Shown here: piece after piece, positions 55,253-64,000 of the stretch
Position numbering within the stretch: the first letter of the stretch is position 1
Layout of the letters: each line of letters begins with the position of its first letter
Assembly: GCA_037349315.1 (NCBI GenBank)
Contig: JBAIAC010000027.1
Span: 23,166,501 to 23,230,500 of the forward strand
DNA from: Chelydra serpentina
Lineage: Eukaryota > Chordata > Testudines > Chelydridae
Reading direction: 5' to 3'
DNA length: 64,000 bases
Notes under the pieces: generated by a model
The model's input: only the letters and a program-made list of their open reading frames with translations
The model's database searches: none
What the model was told of the DNA's origin: nothing
Translations under genes and position numbers: made by a program

Positions 55253-56209
55253 TCACTTTAGCCAGTGACCCGGGGAAGTTCGAACCTGGTCACACCAGGC
55301 CGTTCCAGTTCCACGGGCTCCCTTAGGTTGGGTGGACTTGATGGCACCCGCAGGCCGCATGTGGGAAGGTTTATGCGGCCTGTGCCCTCTTCCCATCCCA
55401 AAACCCCTGGGGTTCAAGCTGAGATCAGGTCTTTTCCCAGCGCTCCAGTCTGGAGGGCTGTAGTTCGGGCTCTCTTGGTTAAGAGCCTCCCTCTTGATCT
55501 GGTCCCCTCTCTGACCACGTGTCTCTGTCACCAGCCGCTCGGCATCGGCCCCTTTTCCTGGATGCAGCCACGTTGGGGCGGAATGGTGACCATACCCCGT
55601 AAAGCGCCACCCAAATAGATCCGGCTGCTGCTTCTTAAGGGCCTGCCCCATGGCCAGGCATTCCTTCTCTATGGCCTGACCGTTCTGCCTCCAGGGCAGC
55701 CGCTTCTTGCTCAGATACCCGATGGGGTATCTCTCCCCCTTCGCATAGGCCTGCATCAGCACCGCGCCCAGCCCTGTGTCTGAGGCTTCGGTGAACACTG
55801 TACAGGGCTTGGCCCGGTCTGGGTTTACTCGATCTATTGGGCCCTGGATTAGAGCCTCCTTCAGCGCACAGAGAGTCCTCTGGCCCTGCTCGGTCCAGAC
55901 TGCCTCGTCTGGCTTCCCCTTCTTACCTAGCTCTGTGATGGGGGCAGCTAGGGAGCTAAAGGGGGGTACAAACCTCTGGTAGTATCCCACCATCCTGCTA
56001 AAGGCCTGGACCTGTTTCTTGGTCTGGGGAACAGGCCAAACTCTGATCGCCTCCACCTTGGCCAGCCCTGGGCTGTTGAATGACTGGTTCACCTCTAAAG
56101 CCAGCCTGTCCTTGGCCTCTCTCTCCAGGTTCTGGGCTCTTTTCCCAGTTACTCTGACTGGGGGACACCTGATGGAAGGATGGGCTCCCATCTCAGGGGA
56201 GAGATCCAT
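55253..56209 (-). pseudogene. Gypsy-like RT edge plus RNase H, RT core deleted
   Basis: A 318-codon frame. The first ~50 residues are the N-terminal edge of the RT (VTGKRAQNLEREAKDRLALE). The sequence then jumps to the end of the RT (KVEAIRVWPVPQTKKQVQAF; VGYYQRFVPPFSSLAAPITE), so the palm with its catalytic YxDD is absent. RNase H follows with TEASDTGLGAVLMQ, YLSKKRLPW and IEKECLAMG blocks; the usual TDASDTG reads TEASDTG, losing a catalytic Asp. The frame then degenerates. Confidence 0.85.
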
Positions 56210-56281
56210 CAGGGGGTCTTCCCCATTCTCCTCCCAATTGTCCCTTACCGGTTCTAGGGGTCCCCTTACTCTCCTCCCATA

Positions 56282-58387
56282 CTACAGCTTGAAAGGGAAG
56301 CCCCCTGGTGATTCCTGGGGCACTTCCTTCTGCCATCGGTGGGGCAGGTACTTGTCCCAGTCCTGTGGATGCTGATTGCTGCAAGTCTTCAGCATCAGCC
56401 TCATGGTCCCCTGAACTCTCTCCACCAGCCCATTGCACTGGGGATGATATGCTGAGGCCCAACTGTGCCGGACCCCACATTTCTCCCACAAGCACCGGAG
56501 CAGGGCCGACATGAAGTTGGACCCTTGGTCTGTCAGGACTTCCTTGGGGAACCCCACTCGGCTGAAAATGGTCAGCAGCGCATCCGCCACGGTGTCTGCT
56601 TCAATGGAGGATAAGGGCACCGCCTCGGGGTAGCGGGTGGCAAAATCTACCACCACCCGAATGTACTTCTTCCCCGACTGGGTTGCCCTGCTGAGGGGGC
56701 CCACCCCATTCATAGCCACCTTCTGGAAAGGTTCCTCCCTGATGGGCAGGGACCTCCAGGGATCTTCTCCCTTACCCTGGACCAGGTATAATAGCCGGTG
56801 ATGATACTTCGGGTGCCCCGCCGGCTGCCTCCTGATTCCCCGCAGTTCTACTTCCCCTTGGGAAGCCCATTCCCGGCACAGGAATCCCTTCTCCCACAGG
56901 GATCTGTCTCTGCAGTCTTCCCCAAGGGGGTTTGCAGCGCTGTGGCCAGCAAGTTCCCTTAGCTTCTCCAAAGCGGGATCCCTCTGCAGCTCACTGGCCA
57001 GGCCTGGGGTCACGGCCCCACTGAGCCCTGTCCCTGGTGGCTCCCTCCCTGCCGTGGAATCACTTCCCGGCAGCACCTCTGGACCAGGCAAGCCTGGTTG
57101 GCAGCCGTCCTGCCCTGCCTGTGTGTTCCCCCACTCAGCTGGGGTCTCTGCTCCCCCCGGGCTCAGCGCTGCCCTGGCTGTCCCTGTGGGGCCAGGCAGC
57201 GAGCTCGCTGCTTTGGTCACAGCATCAGAGCCAGCGTGAGCCACCTCTCCAGTGTGCAGGGGGGTGGGGAGCATCTCTCTGACCCACCCCGCCCTAGGGG
57301 TCTGGTTACAGGCAGGCAGGTAACCGGGGCCTGGCAGCTCCTCCCCCCTGCCAGCCAGGTCATTTGCATTTTCACTGACCATTTCCCTCTTAGCCAATTG
57401 GTTTCCTGAGTTCAAATTCAAATCCTCGGCCGTTACAGGGCCTGGATCCTGTCCCAAAGATACACAGTCACCCCCCACCAGCACCTCACCGCTGATATCC
57501 TGGAGACCCCCAACCACCAGCCAGCCCGACCCCTCCTGGGTCTGCACAGGGATCTGGGCCATAGGCAGGGCGAATGGGTCCGTCCCTGGGACCCTCACCC
57601 AGGTCACACAGCCCCTCAGCATCTGGTGGGGGTGCACCACCCGGGGCCTGACCACAATTCTCTCTGTCCCTGGGTCTTGCCACCCCCCGAATGTCTCTCC
57701 ATTGACCATCAGCTTCCGCTTCCACTGGGGGTCCATAGGGCTTGAGTCCAGGGCCAGGAGTGGAAATCCGTCCACCATCCCACCCTTCTGGCTGGTGGAG
57801 TTTATGGCCTTGGGACCCAGGAAGGGGGTTAGATCCCGGGGCTTTTCCGCAGGGTCTCCCTGGTTCCAATCACCAGCCTGCTCCAAGGCAGTGAGGTGGG
57901 CCTCCACATCCCCACCCTCCTTAACCAGGGGCAGCAATTTAGGATCGAGGTTCCCTGCGGAGCTGGCACCCCGGGATCTGTCCCCACTTACCCCTGGCCA
58001 GTCCCCTATGCCTCTCAGTTCCACCACCGCAAGTTCACGCTGCTGCTTCTTCTGTAGGTCTTTCTCGGGCTCTTGCTGTCTCTCACCGTCCTCTTGCTCT
58101 CTCGGACTCAGCTCCAGTCCCATCCGTCTCCGATCCCCTGCTGGGGAACCCGATCGTGAAGACCCCCGTCTGGTTGGGGACCAGACTCTTGGGGATGCCA
58201 GGCTATCACTCCAGCTGCTCCCAGATCCTGCTGTAGCCCCATTGGGGTCAGGAATCTGCTCCCTGGAATGGTCATCTTCCTCCAGCCGCGTGATTAACTG
58301 GGCTTTAGTGAGCTTTCCAATGGGTATCCCTCTCTTTTTGCACAGGGTTACAATGCTCTTCTTAAGGAGAAGGCGATACGCCATCAC
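56282..58387 (-). pseudogene. Gypsy-like gag fused to integrase core (701 codons)
   Basis: Residues about 1-50 form a SAP-like gag start (IVTLCKKRGIPIGKLTKAQL; RLEED), the same kind of start as the gag at 63643. A long Gly/Pro/Ser/Glu-rich gag region of low similarity follows. Residues about 480-545 are the segment before integrase, with the HHCC finger shortened. Residues 546-701 are the integrase core: FATRYPEAVPLSSIEADTVA, LTDQGSNFMSALLRCLWEKC (second Asp) and AYHPQCNGLVERVQG (Glu). The first catalytic Asp appears replaced by Asn (AAT at 56710-56708). A TAG at 56282 ends the frame, and similarity continues beyond it to 56209 and on into the RT segment. Confidence 0.85.
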
Positions 58388-58827
58388 TTCACTGCTCCCA
58401 AGTTTGCTGTGGACTCGCAGGCCTGTGTGCTCTTAGCTCCCCACGGTTTCCAGGAAGAACCCCAAGTGTGCCAGCCCTTCTCCAGGTCACCGCCTCTTTG
58501 CCAGGGTCGAGCTGCAGCTCCTCCGCCCCTGGGTCCACTCACGGCACCCCCAGGGGAACCCTGTCACTGCAAAATTCCTTCTCTCTCCCAGGGCCAAGCC
58601 GCAGGCTCCTCCGCCCCTGGGACTGCTCACTGCGGAGCCCAGGGGGACCCCATCATTGCACCATCCTTCTCGCTGGTCACACACTCCCAGGGGTTAAGCG
58701 TAGCTCCTCCGCTCCCCGAAACCGCTCCTCTGTGGGCCTTCAGCACGCCTGGTCCTCGTTAGCACCCCTTCTTTCTACTGCTCCCCAGTTACTTACTGCA
58801 GGAAGCGCCGTTCACGGGGTGCAGAAC
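58388..58827 (-). other. Leader between PBS and gag
   Basis: Untranslated leader of the element, with repeated phrases such as GGAGGAGCTGCAGCTCGACC and GGAGGAGCCTGCGGCTTGGC (element strand), so it is internally repetitive. No frame of note. Confidence 0.6.
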
Positions 58828-58845
58828 ATCCCACCTCTGCCACCA
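58828..58845 (-). other. Primer-binding site of the LTR element
   Basis: Two bases after the LTR, the element strand reads TGGTGGCAGAGGTGGGAT. Its form (TGG start, TGGGAT end) resembles the complement of a tRNA-Leu 3' end. The element at 63 kb has TGGTGGCAGTGGTGGGAT at the same place. Confidence 0.7.
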
Positions 58846-58847
58846 GT

Positions 58848-59412
58848 TGTCACGGAGTATAGGGGAGTCCGGCCCTGCACCCCTCTTCCCCGAATTCACT
58901 GGGAGTCTCAGCCAGTCAGTAGAACAGAAGGTTTATTAGAGATGCCAGGAACACAGTCCAACCAGAGCTTGTCAGTACATCCAGGACCCCTCAGTCGGGT
59001 CCTTCCGGGGGGCAGGGAGCTTAGACCCCAGCCTGGGGCTCCCTGCATTTCGCCCCACAGCTCCAAATGGGGCAGGGAGGCCAGACCCTGTCTGCCTCTC
59101 TCCGTCTTCTCCGGCCAGCTTCCAACTCAAACTCTCTAGCCCCTCCTCCGCCTTTGTCTGCTTCCCGGGCCAGGAGGTCACCTGATCCCTTTGTTCTCAC
59201 ACCTTCAGCTCTCACCTTGGCCGGGCAAGGGGCCGGGCCATCTGTTGCCAGGAGACAGAGCCCTTCTCTGTGTCCAGGCCTCTGCCTTCTAGGGCTTTGT
59301 AACAATCATGCACCGTTGTCCCACCACCTAGATACTCAAGCACCGCATAGGGGAAACTGAGGCACCCACACAGTACTCAGGGAAACCTTAACTACAGTCC
59401 TAGTTCGTCACA
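58848..59412 (-). repeat. LTR (5' LTR of the minus-strand element)
   Basis: 565 bp and almost identical to 54655-55219. Differences seen by eye: CAGTCC for CAACCC, AAATGG for AACCGG, CTCCGCC for CTCTGCC. Confidence 0.93.
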
Positions 59413-60710
59413 GGGGGGCAGAGAGAGGGGGGCTGTGAGGGGTGTGGGGGGGCCAGTGAGTGGGGGTCTGGTGAGCGGGGGGCAGAGATGTGGGGGGGCT
59501 GTGGTGTGTGAGGCTGGTGAGTGAGGGGTACTGGGGGCAGAGAGAGGGGGGTGGGGCGCTGTGAGCGCGGGGCGGGGCAGAGGGGTGTGGGGGGGCCAGT
59601 GAGTGTCAGGGCTGGGGTGTGTGTGTGAGTGGGGAGCTGGGGTGAGTAGGGGGCAGAGAGGTGGGGGGTCTGGGGTGTGTGTAGGGTGGGGGGGCGGTGA
59701 GCAGGAAGCTGTTGTGTGTGTGGGGTGAGTGGGAGGCAGAGAGAGGGGGGCTGGGGTGTGTGTGGGGGGCGCTATGAGCGGGGGCAGAGAGGTGGGGGGC
59801 AGAGGGATGGGGGCGGTGAGCGGGGGCAGAGAGGTGGGGGGCTGTGGTGTGTGTGAGGTGGGGGGGCTGTGGTGTGTGTGAGGTGGGGGGCTGGGATGTG
59901 TGTGGTGAGTGGGGGCAGAGAGGTCGGGGGGCTGTGGTGTGTGTGAGGCTGGTGAGTGAGGGGCTGGGGTGAGCGAGGGCAGAGAGCTGGGGCATGTGGG
60001 GTGAACGGGGGGCAGAGGTGGCGGGGCTAGTGAGTGTCAGGGCTGGAGTGTGTGTGTGAGTGGGGAGCTGGGGTGAGTAGGGGGCAGAGAGGTGGGGGGG
60101 CTGGGGTGTGTGTAGGGTGGGGGGGCAGTGAGCATGGGGGTGGTGTGTGAGTGGGGGGCTGGGGTGTGTGTAGGGTGGGGGGGCGGTGAGTGGGAGGCTG
60201 GGGGGGGTGTGGGGTGGGGGGGCAGTGAGCGCGGGGCTGGTGTGTGTGTGTGTGAGTGGGGGGGCTGGGGTGTGTGTAGGGTGGGGGGGCGGTGAGTGGG
60301 AGGCTGGGGGTGTGTAGGGTGGGGGGTGGTGAGTGGGAGGCTGGGGGTGTGTAGGGTGGGGGGGCGGTGAGCGGGAGGCTGGGGGTGTGTAGGGTGGGGG
60401 TGTGTAGGGTGGGGGTGTGTAGGGTGGGGGGGCAGTGAGCGGGAGGCTGGTGTGTGTGTGGGGTGAGTAGGGGGCAGAGAGGTGGGGGGGCTGGGGTGTG
60501 TGGGGAGCACTGTGAGCGCTGGGCTGGGGTGCGTGCGGGGTGAGTAGGGGGCAGAGAGGTGGGGGGGCTGGGGTGTGTGGGGAGCGCTGTGAGCGCTGGG
60601 CTGGGGTGTGTGCGGGGTGAGCGGGGGGACCAGCGCGTGGATGTGGGACAAGCACGGGCGGGGGGACAGAGGACTTGGGGAGTGAGTGGGGGGCAGCGTT
60701 AGGTGCTAAG
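59413..60710 (+). repeat. G-rich degenerate minisatellite in BLTP2 intron 1
   Basis: Imperfect repeats of GGGGGGCTGGGGTGTGTGTAG, GGGGCAGAGAGGTGGGGG and GTGAGTGGGAGGCTGGG types with variable spacing. On the minus strand it gives His/Pro/Thr-rich frames up to 400 codons that are composition artefacts. The LTR element is inserted at its left edge. Confidence 0.9.
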
Positions 60711-61545
<835 letters not shown>

Positions 61546-61794
61546 TAGAATTCCGCACGTTTTCTTTGTCAATAAATAAATGCAGAGGCTCCGGCATGGC
61601 AGTGGGGAGCACAGGCCACTGGCTGCACGAAGGGGGGGATCACCCCACCCCCGGGACACAGAGTCAGTGGTGAGGCTGCACCCGACCCTGACACAGCACA
61701 AGGCCTGGGCCTGCCCCAGAAACACTCTGGGGCCCTGCCCCTCTGTGCCAGGCTCCCCAGGTGTGGGGCAGGCAGGCTCAACCAGGCAGGATCC

Positions 61795-62360
61795 AAGTGT
61801 GGAGGGGCTCAGTGTGGGGGGTTTCAGGTGTGGGGTGAGAGGATTCTGTGTGGGACAATCTGGGTGCAGGCAGCTCATTGGGGGGTCTAGATGTGGGGGG
61901 ATCTGGATGCACAGAGGCTCGTAGGGGGGATTCCAGGTGCAGGGGCAATGGGACTCTGCGGGGGCTTTCAGGTGAAGGTGGTTGGGGCTCAGCAGAGGTG
62001 TCTGGGTGGGGGGTCTCAGTAGGGAGGTCTGGGTGCTGGGGGCTTGGGGGGTGGGGGTTTGGATGCAGCTAGTTGGGGGTCAGTGGCATGGGGGTCTGGA
62101 TGTGAGAGCTCAGGGTGGTGCAGGAGGGTGGGGCTTATCAGGGTGGGGGTTTGAGTGCAGGGAGCTCAATGGGGGGTGGTCTGGGTGCAGGGGTGGGGGT
62201 CTGGAGGCAGAGGGCCTGGGGGCAGTCGGCTCCAGATGCAGGGGTTGAGGTTCAATGGGGTGAGGTTTGGGTATGGAGGGCTAGGGGGTTCTGGGTGTAT
62301 GGGGTGAGGCTTGGCAGTGGTGTCTGAGTATGGGAGATCTGGATGCACAGGGGTTGGGAG
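61795..62360 (+). repeat. G-rich degenerate repeat inside the transposon
   Basis: Loose repeats of GGGGGGTCTGGATGCAGGGAGCTC type, irregular period. Not coding. Confidence 0.7.
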
Positions 62361-62389
62361 GATGGGGGAGCAGCTCCCTGTACAGTGAC

Positions 62390-62409
62390 CCCCTCCCCCC
62401 CCCCCCCCC
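62390..62409. repeat. Poly-C tract
   Basis: C-rich run inside the transposon (CCCCTCCCCCCCCCCCCCCC-like). Length uncertain. Confidence 0.8.
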
Positions 62410-62952
62410 GCAGCTGAGGAGCAGTGGGGGCAGGAAGCAGGGGAGAATGCTGAGCTTCCTGCAGCTGGGGGAGGTTTCTGGGGGTGGGTCTGACACAGCC
62501 CCAGCCACTGCTTGTAGGGGAAGAGGAAGTCCTGTCCTCTTCTGCCTCCAGCCCAGCCGGAACTAGCAGCTGATCCCGGCTCAGGGTCGGAGCCACTGGC
62601 TGGGGTGTCCCCAGCCCTCAGTGATTTACCTTTCCGCTGGCTGCTCCAGGTGCCTGAAATGATGAACCTGCTCTGCTAGGGAGTGGTGCGTGGCTGCTCT
62701 TGCAGCTTCCCTTTGCTTCCCTGTCAGAAAGTCATTTTTCTGTGGGGACGCAAAGAAATCTGCGCATGAATTCTGCGCATGCCTAGTGGTGCAGAATTCC
62801 CCCAGGAGTAGTACTAGAGGTGCTCAAAGTCACGGGGATCAGCTCCTCCAGGTGTGGAGACCTCTGCCTTCCCACCACAGTGACTCGCTGAGGTCTCAGA
62901 TCCCATGGCAAGTGCTCATGCAGCCACTGGAGTGAATTCCCACATGGCTAGT

Positions 62953-63387
62953 TGTGACGGAGTAGAGAGCGAGATGGATTTGACCTGGGAGGCTGGCTGC
63001 ATTGGGACAGGCTGCATCGGGAATGCGAGACTTTACCTGAGGCTGTAACATGAGCCAGGATGGGGGTTGGGAGGTGACACCTTTTGCTGGGAGAATGGTA
63101 AAAGGCTAGAGGAGGGGCCCCGGAAGAGGGGAAGAGCCTGCTGGAGGTTTTGGCTGTTTGGTTTCAGTTGGGAGCTGGGTGGTGAAATGCAGGGAGCCCC
63201 AGAGCCGGGGTCTAAGCTCCCTGCCCCCCAGAAGGCCCCAGCTGAGGGGTCCTGGTCATACTTACAAGCTCTGTTTGGACTCTTTCCTGACAACCCTAAT
63301 AAACCTTCTGTTCTACTGGCTGGCTGAGAGTCACATTGAATCCCGGGAAGAGGGGTGCAGGACCTGACTCCCCCACACTCCGTGACA
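62953..63387 (+). mobile_element. LTR (435 bp) of a second Ty3/gypsy-like element, plus orientation
   Basis: TGTGACGGAGTAGAGAGCGAG ... CACACTCCGTGACA. It carries CCTAATAAACC (AATAAA near 63296). Its left part is the reverse complement of the right part of the solo LTR at 51.3-51.8 kb. A PBS and gag follow, so this is the 5' LTR of an element that runs off the window. Confidence 0.9.
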
Positions 63388-63389
63388 AC

Positions 63390-63407
63390 TGGTGGCAGTG
63401 GTGGGAT
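63390..63407 (+). other. Primer-binding site
   Basis: TGGTGGCAGTGGTGGGAT, two bases after the LTR, resembling the complement of a tRNA-Leu 3' end. Confidence 0.7.
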
Positions 63408-63642
63408 CTTCTGCACCCCATGAACGGCACTTCCTGCAGTAAGTGACTGGAGAGCAGTACCACGAAGGGGGATTGACGGGGAGCCGGTTGCTGAAGAGGC
63501 AGAGAGAAGCGGTTTCGGGGGGCGGAGGAGTTACGCTTAACCCTGAGGGGTGTGACCAGTGAGAAGGGCTGGCACACTAGGGGTTCCTCCTGGAAGCCGT
63601 GGGGGCCAAGATCGCACAGGCCTGAGAGTGGCCAGCAGGAAG

Positions 63643-64000
63643 ATGTATGCTAAGCACCGTAAGAACGACCTGGTGGAGCTGTGCAGGCAGAGGGGGCTGC
63701 GCGTTGGGAGGTCCACCAAAGACCAGCTGATTGCACAGCTGGAGGAGAAGGATCGCTTGGATGCACAGATCCCTGTCCCTGGTGGAAGCCGCCCGACAGA
63801 CGCAGCATGGGCCCCAGGGCCTGACCTGGCTGGGAGGGGTCAGACTTCTGCCGAGGACATCCCAAGACCCCTCTCGCCTCTGCACAGGGGAGAGGTTGGG
63901 GAAAGCCCAGCAAATACCGAGGGCACCTTGACCCCAGCGGCCAGCAGGGGATCTTCCAGGAGGAGCTCCCCATCCCAGCAGTGGAGGCGGCTGGATTGGG
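63643..64000 (+). CDS. gag of the Ty3/gypsy-like element, open to the window edge
   Basis: 119 codons without a stop up to the last base. Residues about 8-40 form a SAP-like helix-turn (KNDLVELCRQRGLRVGRSTK; DQLIAQLEEKDRL), the same start type as the gag at 58387. A Pro/Ser/Arg-rich region follows (SRGSSRRSSPSQQW). The start ATG at 63643 is preceded by a 235-bp leader after the PBS. No damage is visible in the part present, unlike the element at 54.66-59.41 kb. The gag protein would form the retrotransposon particle. Incomplete at the 3' side. Confidence 0.8.
   Translation, partial: MYAKHRKNDLVELCRQRGLRVGRSTKDQLIAQLEEKDRLDAQIPVPGGSRPTDAAWAPGPDLAGRGQTSAEDIPRPLSPLHRGEVGESPANTEGTLTPAASRGSSRRSSPSQQWRRLDW

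Larger units (their letters stand above)
54655..59412 (-). mobile_element. Ty3/gypsy-like LTR retrotransposon, deleted derivative
   Basis: Two 565-bp LTRs (54655-55219 and 58848-59412) in the same direction, differing at only about five positions as read by eye. They are flanked by GGGGG at 54650-54654 and 59413-59417 (5-bp duplication). Read on the minus strand it has LTR, primer-binding site (58845-58828), gag (from 58387), integrase (about 56750-56282), RT/RNase H remnants (56209-55253), a purine tract (GGGGGGAGAGA, 55231-55221) and LTR. The RT catalytic core and integrase HHCC finger are missing and stops are present, so it is not autonomous. It sits antisense in BLTP2 intron 1. Confidence 0.92.

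Overview
The window is nuclear DNA of a vertebrate, most likely a cryptodiran turtle. It has intron-split vertebrate genes and many CR1-type LINEs. It also has tRNA-derived SINEs of the turtle Cry type with CR1-like tails, hAT-type MITEs, Ty3/gypsy-like LTR elements and old MIR-like remnants. There are no prokaryotic-style operons, RBSs or CRISPR arrays. Most long open frames lie in retroelements or G/C-rich minisatellites and are not host genes.

Host genes: two can be recognised, arranged head to head. VPS37D (ESCRT-I subunit) is on the minus strand in four coding exons: 37335-37207, 27483-27312, 26838-26756 and 26364-25858. All splice sites are consensus GT/AG and predict about 296 aa. BLTP2/KIAA0100 (bridge-like lipid transfer protein 2) is on the plus strand. 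Exon 1 is 54590-54636 and exon 2 is 61353-61482; the rest lies beyond the right edge. An initiator tRNA-Met-like pseudogene lies between them at 46647-46718.

Layout. 1-5.8 kb: two young CR1 copies head to head. 5.8-13.4 kb: mostly unassigned DNA with MIR and old CR1/L2 relics. 13.46-14.27 kb: solo LTR with AACTT target duplication. 15.4-16.35 kb: two hAT MITEs. 16.49-20.68 kb: three-level nest, a 124-bp-class MITE split by a solo LTR that is itself split by a CR1. 20.7-25 kb: SINEs and an old CR1. 25-37.4 kb: VPS37D; its 9.7-kb intron 1 holds a 3.5-kb hAT-type element swollen by a ~42-bp minisatellite, and an 83-bp repeat abuts the exon 1 donor. 38-46.3 kb: another MITE, SINEs, a nearly full-length older CR1 and a further LINE fragment cut by a MITE. 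47-49.4 kb: nested LTRs plus a MITE. 50.9-52.5 kb: C-rich minisatellite interrupted by a solo LTR. 52.5-54.46 kb: CR1 ending 134 bp before the BLTP2 start codon. 54.65-59.41 kb: LTR retrotransposon starting 18 bp into BLTP2 intron 1. 59.4-60.7 kb: G-rich repeat. 61.49-62.81 kb: DNA transposon starting 10 bp into intron 2. 62.95-64 kb: another LTR with PBS and an open gag running off the edge.

The two host genes act in unrelated processes (endosomal sorting; lipid transfer at ER contact sites). The transposons are related by dependence: the SINEs carry the CR1 3' tail, and the MITEs carry hAT-like ends and 8-bp duplications. The most unusual features are the minisatellite inside the hAT-type element with three overlapping >1000-codon frames, the LTR element with integrase ahead of RT/RNase H, and BLTP2 exons hemmed in by transposons.
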